Below are positions 1 through 5,834 of a DNA stretch of 5,834 nt, in pieces. The notes beneath the pieces were generated by a model, which made no database searches, was not told where the DNA came from, and worked only from the letters and a program-made list of their open reading frames with translations. The position numbers were made by a program, and so were the translations under genes. Origin of the DNA: Acidobacteriaceae bacterium (GTDB lineage Bacteria > Acidobacteriota > Terriglobia > Terriglobales > Acidobacteriaceae). The stretch is taken from assembly GCA_003156235.1 (NCBI GenBank), contig PMGP01000118.1:21085-26918 (forward strand), in the 5' to 3' direction. Numbering within the stretch: position 1 is the stretch's first letter; the number at the start of each line of letters is the position of its first letter.

Positions 1-86
1 CGGGGCAGGTTGGCCATGACTGGTTGTGTATGCGCGGAGGGGATCTGGCTCATGCTGTGTTGTGAGGGTAGCATGGGGGAGCGCAT
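1..86 (-). CDS. Possible N-terminus of a divergent gene, cut by the left edge (very tentative)
   Basis: The minus strand is open from position 86 to the window edge, with four in-frame ATG codons (first bases at 86, 74, 53 and 17). Starting at 53 it reads MSQIPSAHTQPVMANLP, a plausible soluble N-terminus without cysteines. No good Shine-Dalgarno sequence precedes any of the four starts, and 28 codons without a stop is not significant by itself. The plus strand is also open in one frame up to TAA at 91-93, but that peptide is rich in Cys, Trp and Met and looks unnatural. No family can be recognised. If real, the gene is transcribed away from the UPF0182 gene and shares the leader region with it. 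Confidence 0.22.
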   Translation of the reverse strand, partial: MRSPMLPSQHSMSQIPSAHTQPVMANLP

Positions 87-228
87 TGGTTAAGAAAAAA
101 TGTGACCGAACGCCCACCAATTCCAAGATTGGCCGGCAGTTGCAACCCAGGCCTGGAGTTCGGGTGTGCTATCCGGCTGCAAAAAGCTCGGAAGTGGATT
201 AGAGTGAAGCTGAAGGGGCCAGTTCGCA

Positions 229-244
229 GCGGTTCCGGAACCGC
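229..244. promoter_or_regulatory. Perfect 16-bp palindrome, candidate operator
   Basis: GCGGTTCCGGAACCGC is perfectly self-complementary, centred between 236 and 237, and ends 76 bp before the UPF0182 start codon. The symmetry stops exactly at its edges (A on both sides). With no loop it is more like a binding site for a dimeric regulator than a transcript hairpin, though a short RNA stem is also possible. I do not recognise it as the site of a particular regulator. Confidence 0.4.
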
Positions 245-277
245 AAGGGTCCATACATTTCAGGGGCTCAAGTAGCC

Positions 278-298
278 CGCAACTTGCAACACGCAACA
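278..298 (+). repeat. Three short direct repeats with 7-bp period (consensus YGCAACW)
   Basis: GCAAC occurs at 279-283, 286-290 and 293-297, giving three adjacent 7-bp units that differ only at their first and last bases. A further isolated GCAAC lies at 142-146. The array ends 11 bases before the Shine-Dalgarno sequence of the UPF0182 gene, so it would fall in the mRNA leader or the core promoter. Its function is unknown; it may simply be a simple-sequence expansion. Confidence 0.45.
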
Positions 299-309
299 AC
301 GGAAAGAGT

Positions 310-313
310 GGAG
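310..313 (+). promoter_or_regulatory. Ribosome binding site of the UPF0182 gene
   Basis: GGAG is followed by 7 bases and then ATG at 321. This is the spacing expected of a Shine-Dalgarno site and supports 321 as the start. Confidence 0.7.
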
Positions 314-320
314 TAGATAG

Positions 321-3137
321 ATGCCCGAAACAATCAATTGGCCAAAGTTGACCTCGCCTCCTCGCCGCAGTCGCCGCGGATTGCTGATCCTCATTGCTGT
401 TGTCGCCGTTGTGGTCCTCGGTAGCCGGACCGCGCTGACGTACTGGGTTGACCTGCTGTGGTTCAAGTCGCTCGGCTACGGCGACGTGTTTTGGAAGGCG
501 CGCGGGCTGGAGTGGGGCATCTTCGCGGCATTTTTTGCTCTCACATTCCTAATTTTGTTGGGGACATTTTCCGCTCTCAAGCTGGCTCATGCCGATGATT
601 TGCCCAGCGATCACACCCTTGTCATCGGCGGCCAGGAAGTGAATCTATCGCTCAAACCCGTACTGCGCATTGTTTCCATCGGCGGCTCGCTGGTTATCGC
701 GATACTTTCAGGCGGAGCAATGGCCGCGCAGTGGCAAACGCTGGCGCTCTGGTGGTATGCGCCGCGCGGCTCTGGTGGCGCGGTCGATCCGATCTTCGCT
801 CGGCCGCTCGACTTCTATCTGTTCACGCTGCCGGCATGGCAACTCATTCTCGGCTGGCTGCTGACGCTCAGTATCATTGCCTGCGTGCTGGCCGTTGTAT
901 TTCTGCTGGTTTCAGGCAGTTCGCGCGCGCTCGCTGGGGACCGCAGCAGTCTCGCCGAGTTGCCCTTGCGCGGGCTTTCCATCACGGCTGCATTTCTGTT
1001 GCTCGTCATTGGCCTGCGCGTCTATGTTGGCCGCTTCGAGCAACTCCTCGAGCACCACACGATCTTCGACGGCGTCAACTACACGGGCGCGCACGTTACG
1101 CTCACCGGCATGCTGCTGGTAAGTGCTGCGCTGTTGCTGGGAGCTGTGATTGCGGCGGTGTGTAGCGTACTGGCGCCGCGCGCTCGCTGGCTGGCGGCAT
1201 CCGTCGCTCCCGCCGTGATTTGTTACGCCGGCGTTGCGCTGGTGGGATGGTACGTCTCCAACTTTATCGTCAAGCCCAACGAGCTGGTTCGCGAGCAGCC
1301 CTACATCGCAAATAACATCGAGTTGACGCAGCAGGCTTACGGCCTGGACCGCTTTCAGCAGCGCGAGTTTCCCGCCGAGACCACCGTCGATGCCACCGAC
1401 CCGGCCAACAATCAGCTAACTTTGCAGAACATCCGCTTGTGGGACGTGAAGGCGCTACAAGACACGCTGCGTCAGATTCAAGAGATTCGCACCTACTACG
1501 ATTTCCCAGACATTGATATCGATCGATACCAGATCGACGGCTCCATGCGCGAGGTGATGCTGGCCGCGCGCGAGATGAACGTGGACAAGCTCCCGGAGAG
1601 CAGCCGCAACTGGATCAACGACAAACTGATCTACACCCACGGCTACGGCATTACGATGAACCCGGTGAATGGATTCACGCCGGAGGGCATGCCCACGCTT
1701 CTGTTGAGCAATATGCCGGTGCAAAGCACATCGCCGAGCCTCAATGTTACGCGCCCGGAAATTTATTTTGGCGAAATGACCAACACTGACGTCTACGTCA
1801 TGACGCGGCAGCAGGAGTTCAACTATCCTCAGGGCGCCAGCAATAACCTGACTTCCTACCAGGGCACGGGCGGCATCGAATTAGGCGGATTGCTGCGGCG
1901 CATTTTGATTGCCTTTGACCGAGGCGACCTGGCCAAGCTGCCCTTCAGCGACGATGTGAACGCCCAGAGCCGTCTGCTGATGCGGCGCGGCGTGCTAGAG
2001 CGCGTTGCGGCCCTCGCGCCCTTCCTCACCTTCGATCAGGACCCCTATATCGTGCTGGGCGACGATGGCCGGCTCTCGTGGATTCTCGATGCATTCACGC
2101 AGTCGGACACATATCCCTACGCGACGCATTACTTCGTCAATGGTCAACCCATCAACTACATGCGCAATAGCGTGAAGGTGGTGGTGGACGCCTACAACGG
2201 AACGACTACGTTTTATGTCTTCGACTCTCAAGACCCGATTCTGGCGGCTTATCGCGCGATCTTCCCCAATCTGTTCAAGGATGCCGCGCTCATGCCGGCT
2301 GATTTGCGCAAGCACGTGCGCTACCCCGAACTACTGCTCAGGTTGCAGGCGGAGGTCTACGGTTTGTATCACATGACCAATCCTGAAGTCTTCTATAACC
2401 GGGAAGACTTGTGGACGGTTGCCTCGGAGGTTGGCATGGGCTCGGGCGGAGAGCAGCAGACACAAACGATGCAGCCGAATTTCGTGTTGATGAAACTGCC
2501 GGGCGAAACTGGCGCCGAGTTTGTGGAGATTCTGCCTTTCACGCCGGCCAACCGGCCTAACCTGATCGGATGGATTGCGGGACGCTCGGACGGCGAGCAC
2601 TATGGGACTTCGATTGTTTATGACTTTCCCAAGACCAGGCTGGTGGATGGGCCGATTCAAATCGAGTCGCGCATCGATCAGAACGCGCAGCTCTCCGGCC
2701 AGTTGACGTTGTGGAATCAGCAAGGCTCGCATGTGCGGCGGGGAACGCTGCTGGTGATTCCTTCCGGGCGCGCGCTGCTTTATGCGGAGCCGATTTATCT
2801 GCAAGCCACCACCAGCCCCATGCCGGAGTTGCGTCTGGTGGTGCTGGCCCTGCAGGATAAGCTCGCCTACGGGCCAACCTTCGAGGCGGCGCTGTCGTCA
2901 TTGTTTGGTGGCGGGGTTTCGTCGCTGAGCGCATCCGAGTCTACAACAGCGCCGGCAGCGACGGCTCCGGCAGGCGCGCCGCAACCCGAGCAGGATTTGA
3001 AGGCGCTGATTGCTCAGGCAGGCAAAGACTTTGACGATTATCAGCGGTTGACGGCGTCGGGCAAACTCGGCGAAGCAGGGCAGAAGCTCGATGCGTTGAA
3101 ACAGGTGATCGAGAAGCTGAATGCGCGAGCGAAATAA
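321..3137 (+). CDS. UPF0182 family (COG1615) integral membrane protein, 938 aa
   Basis: This is a large membrane protein of unknown biochemical function. The ATG is chosen because GGAG sits 7 bases upstream and a basic N-terminus (RRSRRG) leads into the first membrane helix. About seven hydrophobic segments are visible near residues 21-39, 66-90, 114-136, 172-199, 219-236, 259-285 and 290-317. A long, mostly soluble part (about 318-870) follows, presumably extracytoplasmic. Family signatures seen in order are KPNELVREQPYIANNI (318-333) with AYGLD, then NIRLWDVKALQDT, TYYDFPDIDIDRY, YTHGYGITMNPVN, and later HYFVNGQPINYMRNSVKVVVDAYNG split over two adjacent blocks. An Ala/Pro/Thr-rich linker (about 870-891) joins a charged, probably helical C-terminal tail (892-938), a layout common in the family. 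Length is typical (roughly 850-1000 aa) and no frameshift is seen. It appears monocistronic: the next gene converges on it with no gap. Family assignment is firm; the role is unknown. Confidence 0.93.
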   Translation: MPETINWPKLTSPPRRSRRGLLILIAVVAVVVLGSRTALTYWVDLLWFKSLGYGDVFWKARGLEWGIFAAFFALTFLILLGTFSALKLAHADDLPSDHTLVIGGQEVNLSLKPVLRIVSIGGSLVIAILSGGAMAAQWQTLALWWYAPRGSGGAVDPIFARPLDFYLFTLPAWQLILGWLLTLSIIACVLAVVFLLVSGSSRALAGDRSSLAELPLRGLSITAAFLLLVIGLRVYVGRFEQLLEHHTIFDGVNYTGAHVTLTGMLLVSAALLLGAVIAAVCSVLAPRARWLAASVAPAVICYAGVALVGWYVSNFIVKPNELVREQPYIANNIELTQQAYGLDRFQQREFPAETTVDATDPANNQLTLQNIRLWDVKALQDTLRQIQEIRTYYDFPDIDIDRYQIDGSMREVMLAAREMNVDKLPESSRNWINDKLIYTHGYGITMNPVNGFTPEGMPTLLLSNMPVQSTSPSLNVTRPEIYFGEMTNTDVYVMTRQQEFNYPQGASNNLTSYQGTGGIELGGLLRRILIAFDRGDLAKLPFSDDVNAQSRLLMRRGVLERVAALAPFLTFDQDPYIVLGDDGRLSWILDAFTQSDTYPYATHYFVNGQPINYMRNSVKVVVDAYNGTTTFYVFDSQDPILAAYRAIFPNLFKDAALMPADLRKHVRYPELLLRLQAEVYGLYHMTNPEVFYNREDLWTVASEVGMGSGGEQQTQTMQPNFVLMKLPGETGAEFVEILPFTPANRPNLIGWIAGRSDGEHYGTSIVYDFPKTRLVDGPIQIESRIDQNAQLSGQLTLWNQQGSHVRRGTLLVIPSGRALLYAEPIYLQATTSPMPELRLVVLALQDKLAYGPTFEAALSSLFGGGVSSLSASESTTAPAATAPAGAPQPEQDLKALIAQAGKDFDDYQRLTASGKLGEAGQKLDALKQVIEKLNARAK

Positions 3138-3623
3138 TCAGATGGCGGAGTTGGACTCCAACTCCGCCAGGATTTCGGCGACGGCCACTTCGGCTGCCTT
3201 GGCGATCTCTGGCGATAGCTCCATCGAGATGGACTGCTTTGGATCGATGGTAATGGCGTAGAGAACTACATTGGGATCTCCGCCTTGGATGTAAAAGACG
3301 TCCAATAAATCTTTGACGCCGATGTCATGTGCGGTGAGCGTGGGCGGATAGTCGCGCGAGAAGCGCGGTGTGGTGCGGGTGACTGTGCCGATGGGATTGC
3401 CGTCGGCGGCTGCGTCGATGAGGATGATGCGACTGGCCTCTTGCAGCGGCTCGAGCAGAACGAATCCGCCCGTGCCGCCGTCCAAGCACTCCACATTGCC
3501 GGGCAGCGGGCGCTTTGCCAGAGACTGCTCTATCGCCCTTACAACATGGACGCCGACTCCTTCGTCGCCCATGATGACGTTGCCCAGCCCCAGCACCAAT
3601 GTCTTCCCACTATTCTCCGGCAA
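3138..3623 (-). CDS. hyaD: [NiFe]-hydrogenase large-subunit maturation protease (HyaD/HybD/HycI family), 161 aa
   Basis: This cytoplasmic endopeptidase removes the C-terminal tail of the hydrogenase large subunit once nickel is inserted. The N-terminal LVLGLGNVIMGDEGVG is the family signature. By family knowledge the nickel-sensing residues of E. coli HybD are Glu16, Asp62 and His93; matching candidates here are Glu21 (GDEGVG), Asp70 (IILIDAAADG) and His99 (TAHDIG). Length fits HybD and HycI (about 160 aa). The proposed start is TTG at 3623, with GGGGA five bases upstream; GTG at 3596 behind GGGAAG is an alternative that would leave almost nothing before the core strand. An in-frame TAG at 3651-3653 limits upstream extension. 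It is the last gene of the visible operon, 34 bp after the cytochrome gene, and its substrate is very probably the large subunit encoded two genes upstream. The symbol follows the E. coli hya order; hybD or hoxM would be equally defensible. Confidence 0.92.
   Translation of the reverse strand: MPENSGKTLVLGLGNVIMGDEGVGVHVVRAIEQSLAKRPLPGNVECLDGGTGGFVLLEPLQEASRIILIDAAADGNPIGTVTRTTPRFSRDYPPTLTAHDIGVKDLLDVFYIQGGDPNVVLYAITIDPKQSISMELSPEIAKAAEVAVAEILAELESNSAI
3144..3168 (-). terminator. Perfect 11-bp stem-loop inside the 3' end of the protease gene, terminator-like
   Basis: GGCGGAGTTGG (3144-3154) pairs perfectly with CCAACTCCGCC (3158-3168) around a 3-base loop. On the minus strand the stem is followed by ATCTGATTATTTC, moderately T-rich, so it best fits a terminator for the hydrogenase operon. 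On the plus strand it starts 7 bases after the UPF0182 stop but lacks a T-run, so there it would be a weak terminator or a 3'-end stabiliser. The stem codes for protease residues near the C-terminus (AELESNSA). Confidence 0.55.
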
Positions 3624-3628
3624 TATAG

Positions 3629-3633
3629 TCCCC
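3629..3633 (-). promoter_or_regulatory. Ribosome binding site of the maturation protease gene
   Basis: Minus-strand GGGGA is followed by CTATA and then TTG at 3623-3621. The five-base spacing is acceptable and is the main reason to accept a TTG start here. Confidence 0.5.
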
Positions 3634-3643
3634 GCTGCGATTT

Positions 3644-3664
3644 CTATTCCCTATTCCCTATTCC
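3644..3664 (-). repeat. Three perfect tandem heptamers, GGAATAG on the minus strand
   Basis: Three exact copies (3644-3650, 3651-3657, 3658-3664) span the end of the cytochrome gene and the start of the spacer before the protease gene. The upstream-most copy supplies the TAG stop of the cytochrome gene (3658-3660). Because seven is not a multiple of three, the three TAGs fall in all three minus-strand frames; the middle one is the in-frame stop upstream of the protease start. The purine-rich GGGAATAG units also resemble weak ribosome binding sites but lie too far (over 20 bases) from the proposed TTG. Confidence 0.85.
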
Positions 3665-4383
3665 CTGGTATCACGCGTCTCCCGCTCGAACTTCCATCCA
3701 CCGATGATCGAGGATACCGTGCCGCGCCCCTCGATGTAGTCGTGATAGAAGGCAAGATAGACGTGAATGATGACAAAGGTGACAAAGAACCACATGAACG
3801 TGTGGTGCCAGAAGCGCACGCTGAATTCGCCGCCCATCAGCGGAACGACCCAGGTAAACATCCGCGGCAGAAACGAATTGCTCATGCTGGAGTAGAGAGC
3901 AAAGCCGGTGATGGTCTGGAAGACGAACGCGAGGAAGGTGCCGAAATAGATCACACCAGCCAGCGCGTTGTGGCCGAGGGAGATGGGCCCGTGCATCTTG
4001 GTTTGCAGCACGTCGGCTTCGATGACCTCGCGAATCTCATGCTGTTGCGCCTTCCTCAGCGGAAAGAAGGCGTTCCAGTGGGAGTACTTGTTGCCGACGA
4101 AGCCCCAGTAAAGACGCGCCAGGAAGTTGAAAACATAAATGAAAGCGGCCAGGAAGTGAATGAAGCGCACCCAGCCGAACCAGTATTGCTGGTAAGCCTC
4201 GGCCGCGTAAAAGGCGCGAATGGGCGCGCCGATCAGGTAGCCGGTGACGCACAACGCCACCAGGGCGATGGCGTTGATCCAGTGGTAAGCACGCACCGGC
4301 AGTTCCCACACATAGATGCGCCGATATTCGACTGGCTGCACATCCCGCGATCCGCTGCCTGCAACAATGTTCGGTGTACTCAT
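3658..4383 (-). CDS. hyaC: Ni/Fe-hydrogenase b-type cytochrome subunit (HyaC/CybH family), 241 aa
   Basis: This membrane anchor binds two b hemes and passes electrons from the hydrogenase small subunit to quinone. Signatures in order, numbered from ATG at 4383: YVWELPVRAYHWINA (24-38) entering helix 1; FGWVRFIHFLAAFIYVFNF (69-87), helix 2; HNALAGVIYFGTF (138-150), helix 3; FWHHTFMWFFVTFVIIHVYL (191-210), helix 4; then the typical tail AFYHDYIEGRGTVSSIIGGW (211-230). Candidate heme ligands are among His34, His76, His193/194 and His207. Length is normal for the family. Start: ATG 4383 has GAG eight bases upstream and lies 5 bp after the large-subunit stop. ATG 4389 would overlap that stop as TGATG and add only Met-Pro. 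A GTG at 4458 is unlikely because it would overlap the DPCLACAVH coding region by about 70 bp. Tight spacing suggests translational coupling with the large subunit. Confidence 0.93.
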   Translation of the reverse strand: MSTPNIVAGSGSRDVQPVEYRRIYVWELPVRAYHWINAIALVALCVTGYLIGAPIRAFYAAEAYQQYWFGWVRFIHFLAAFIYVFNFLARLYWGFVGNKYSHWNAFFPLRKAQQHEIREVIEADVLQTKMHGPISLGHNALAGVIYFGTFLAFVFQTITGFALYSSMSNSFLPRMFTWVVPLMGGEFSVRFWHHTFMWFFVTFVIIHVYLAFYHDYIEGRGTVSSIIGGWKFERETRDTRE

Positions 4384-4388
4384 GGGCA

Positions 4389-5834
4389 TCACTCGAAGGA
4401 AACCTGGGCTAGGTGCCGTCCCTGCGGATCGTACAAATGCACGGCGCAGGCCAGGCACGGGTCAAAGGAATGGATGGTGCGCAGAATCTCTACCGGCTCG
4501 TCGATTTTTGCTACCGGCGTGCCGATCAGCGCCTGCTCAAAGGAGGAGCGCTGCCCCTTGGCGTCGCGCGGCGAGCCGTTCCAGGTGGTTGGCACCACGA
4601 GTTGATAGTTCTCGATGGCGCCGTTGTGAATCTTGATATAGTGAGCCAGCGCGCCGCGCGGAGCCTCGGTGAGGCCAACGCCCTCGGCATCCTTGGGCCA
4701 GGTCCTGGGTTCCCAGAACTGGCCATTGAATGTGGAGACCTCGTTGATCTTCACGTGATCCATCAATTGGCCGTAGTACTCCTTGAGCCAGATCATGGCC
4801 AGCGCGGCATCCAGGCCTCGCGCCGCGGTTCGGCCCAGCGTAGAGAAGAGCGCTGTGACGGGGACGTTGAGCTTGCCCAGTGTCGCCTTCACCAGCTCCT
4901 GCACGTCCGTGCGACCGGAGGCAAAAGCTACCAGCAGACGGGCCAGCGGACCCACCTCCATTGGATTTTCTTTCCAGCGAGGAGTCTTCAGGAAGGAGTA
5001 CTTCTCGTAGCCTTCCAGCGACTCGAAAGGCGGCTTGGGCCCGGTGTACTTGATATTGGTTTCGCCTGCCCACGGATGAACGCCTTCGCTGTCTCCCTTT
5101 TCGTAGCTGTACCAGGAGTGCGCAATGTACTCCTTGATCTCCTGCGAATCGGTTGCGTTGACCGGATAGACGTGGCTGAGGTCGCGATTGAGGATGACAC
5201 CGCGCGGATACTTGAACGAGTCCGGCTGGTTGTAGCCCTTGGTGGGGAACTCGCCGTAGCTGAGGTAGTTGCTTAATCCACCGCCATAGCTGGCCCAGTC
5301 CTTGTAGAAGGAGGCAACGGCCAGCAGATCGGGGATATAGACCTGGTTGAGGAATTCATCCGCCTGATCGATCAGCCGCTTGACCAGGTTGAGCCGCTCG
5401 GAGTTGATGGCGGCCACTTCATTCATGTTGATGGAGCAGGGAACGCCGCCCACAAGATAATTCGGGTGCGGATTCTTGCCGCCGAAGACGGTGTGAATCT
5501 TGACCAGTTCCTTTTGCCATACCAGGGCGTCCAGATAGTGAGCCACGGCGATCAGGTTCACCTCCGGCGGTAGCTTGTAGGCTGGATGGCCCCAATAGCC
5601 GTTGGCGAAGATGCCCAGGCCGCTGGCGGCAAAGGCCTTGACCTTGTCCTGCACCTCGGAGAAATAGGCGGGTGTGTTTTTGTCCCACTTGGAGAAAGAG
5701 CCCGCCAACTCCGCGGCCTTCTTGGGATCGGCCTTGAGGCAGTTGACGATGTCCACCCAGTCGAGCGCATGCAGGTGATAGAAGTGGATCACGTGATCCT
5801 GCACGTACTGCGTGGTCATCATGATGTTGCGGAT
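4389..5834 (-). CDS. hyaB: [NiFe]-hydrogenase large (catalytic) subunit, group 1 type, C-terminal 481 residues, 5' end outside window
   Basis: This subunit carries the NiFe(CN)2CO site that splits H2. The frame is open to the right edge: residues IRNI precede the double Met at 5822-5817, and the conserved QDHVIHFYHLHALDWVD follows, so those Mets are internal. Roughly the first 100 residues, with the N-terminal RxCGxC motif, are missing compared with the usual 570-600 aa. Visible conserved blocks include FGGKNPHPNYLVGGVPC, FNGQFWEPRTWP, LTEAPRGALAHY and YQLVVPTTWNGSPRD. The C-terminal nickel motif DPCLACAVH lies at 4437-4463; both cysteines (4455-4457 and 4446-4448) are expected Ni ligands. 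A 15-residue tail (LYDPQGRHLAQVSFE) follows the His, the part removed by the maturation protease. A quinone-linked respiratory role is inferred from the cytochrome b gene next to it. Exact subgroup and O2 tolerance cannot be judged, since the small subunit is outside the window. Confidence 0.96.
   Translation of the reverse strand: MRNIMMTTQYVQDHVIHFYHLHALDWVDIVNCLKADPKKAAELAGSFSKWDKNTPAYFSEVQDKVKAFAASGLGIFANGYWGHPAYKLPPEVNLIAVAHYLDALVWQKELVKIHTVFGGKNPHPNYLVGGVPCSINMNEVAAINSERLNLVKRLIDQADEFLNQVYIPDLLAVASFYKDWASYGGGLSNYLSYGEFPTKGYNQPDSFKYPRGVILNRDLSHVYPVNATDSQEIKEYIAHSWYSYEKGDSEGVHPWAGETNIKYTGPKPPFESLEGYEKYSFLKTPRWKENPMEVGPLARLLVAFASGRTDVQELVKATLGKLNVPVTALFSTLGRTAARGLDAALAMIWLKEYYGQLMDHVKINEVSTFNGQFWEPRTWPKDAEGVGLTEAPRGALAHYIKIHNGAIENYQLVVPTTWNGSPRDAKGQRSSFEQALIGTPVAKIDEPVEILRTIHSFDPCLACAVHLYDPQGRHLAQVSFE

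Larger units (their letters stand above)
87..320. other. Leader / intergenic region upstream of the UPF0182 gene
   Basis: This non-coding stretch must contain the promoter of the UPF0182 gene, and of a divergent gene if there is one. An A-run lies at 95-100, a short inverted repeat CCAAT-N6-ATTGG at 117-132, a 16-bp perfect palindrome at 229-244, a 7-bp-period repeat at 278-298 and a ribosome binding site at 310-313. I found no convincing sigma-70 -35/-10 pair at normal spacing. TTGCAA at 140-145 has only TGCTAT about 21 bp downstream, which is too far. A minus-strand open frame across 90-299 has no recognisable family features and I treat it as chance. Confidence 0.6.

Noticed and set aside
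117..132. CCAAT-N6-ATTGG inverted repeat near an A-run, considered as a terminator or operator
   Set aside because: Only five base pairs, with no T-run placed correctly for a terminator; expected by chance.
140..172. TTGCAA ... TGCTAT as a sigma-70 promoter for the UPF0182 gene
   Set aside because: Spacing of about 21 bp is too long and the -10 match is poor.
90..299. Minus-strand 69-codon frame in the leader region
   Set aside because: No recognisable family, Trp/Cys-rich composition, and it covers the palindrome and repeat. More likely chance than a small gene.
2331..2804. Minus-strand open frames inside the UPF0182 gene (also 1995-2315, 2557-2934, 1455-1724)
   Set aside because: Arg/His-rich translations typical of antisense frames, fully inside a well-supported gene.
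3370..4605. Long plus-strand open frame (411 codons) opposite the protease, cytochrome and large-subunit genes
   Set aside because: It lies antisense to three clearly recognised genes, has no family motifs, and its composition reads as the reverse of their codon bias. Such frames are common in GC-rich coding DNA.
4413..5276. Plus-strand open frame (287 codons) opposite the hydrogenase large subunit
   Set aside because: Shadow of the large-subunit gene; no domain or plausible ribosome binding site seen, and it overlaps another shadow frame.
1..5834. Search for CRISPR arrays, tRNA or rRNA genes, insertion sequences and attachment sites
   Set aside because: No repeat-spacer pattern, tRNA-like cloverleaf, rRNA-like segment, transposase or terminal inverted repeat was seen by eye.

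Overview
The window carries a convergent pair of transcription units from a moderately GC-rich bacterium. On the plus strand is one large gene for a UPF0182-family membrane protein (321-3137). On the minus strand is the downstream end of a membrane-bound [NiFe]-hydrogenase operon: catalytic large subunit (5' end beyond the right edge), b-type cytochrome subunit, then large-subunit maturation protease. The lineage cannot be fixed from this stretch. UPF0182 proteins and respiratory hydrogenases occur together in several phyla, and the gene set and short heptamer repeats give an impression of Acidobacteriota. That is inference only.

Layout: positions 1-320 are a leader region upstream of the UPF0182 gene. 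It holds a perfect 16-bp palindrome, a short 7-bp-period repeat and a clear Shine-Dalgarno site, and possibly the first codons of a divergent gene running off the left edge. The UPF0182 gene ends with TAA at 3135-3137, and the stop codon of the opposing protease gene starts at the next base. There is no intergenic space; a perfect 11-bp stem-loop lies inside the last codons of the protease gene. Reading leftwards from the right edge, the hydrogenase genes are packed tightly: large subunit and cytochrome b touch or nearly touch, and cytochrome b and protease are separated by 34 bp that include most of a triplicated heptamer, GGAATAG.

How the genes work together: the large subunit carries the NiFe active site and oxidises H2. 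The di-heme cytochrome b anchors the enzyme in the membrane and passes electrons to quinone. The protease removes the short C-terminal tail of the large subunit after nickel insertion, and the tail and its cleavage motif (DPCLACAVH) are visible here. The small FeS subunit is expected upstream of the large subunit, outside the window. The UPF0182 protein has no known functional link to the hydrogenase.

I do not see an undescribed multi-gene system here. The most interesting items are the terminator-like hairpin built into coding sequence at the zero-gap convergent junction, and the heptamer array that supplies the cytochrome stop codon and stops in all three frames.
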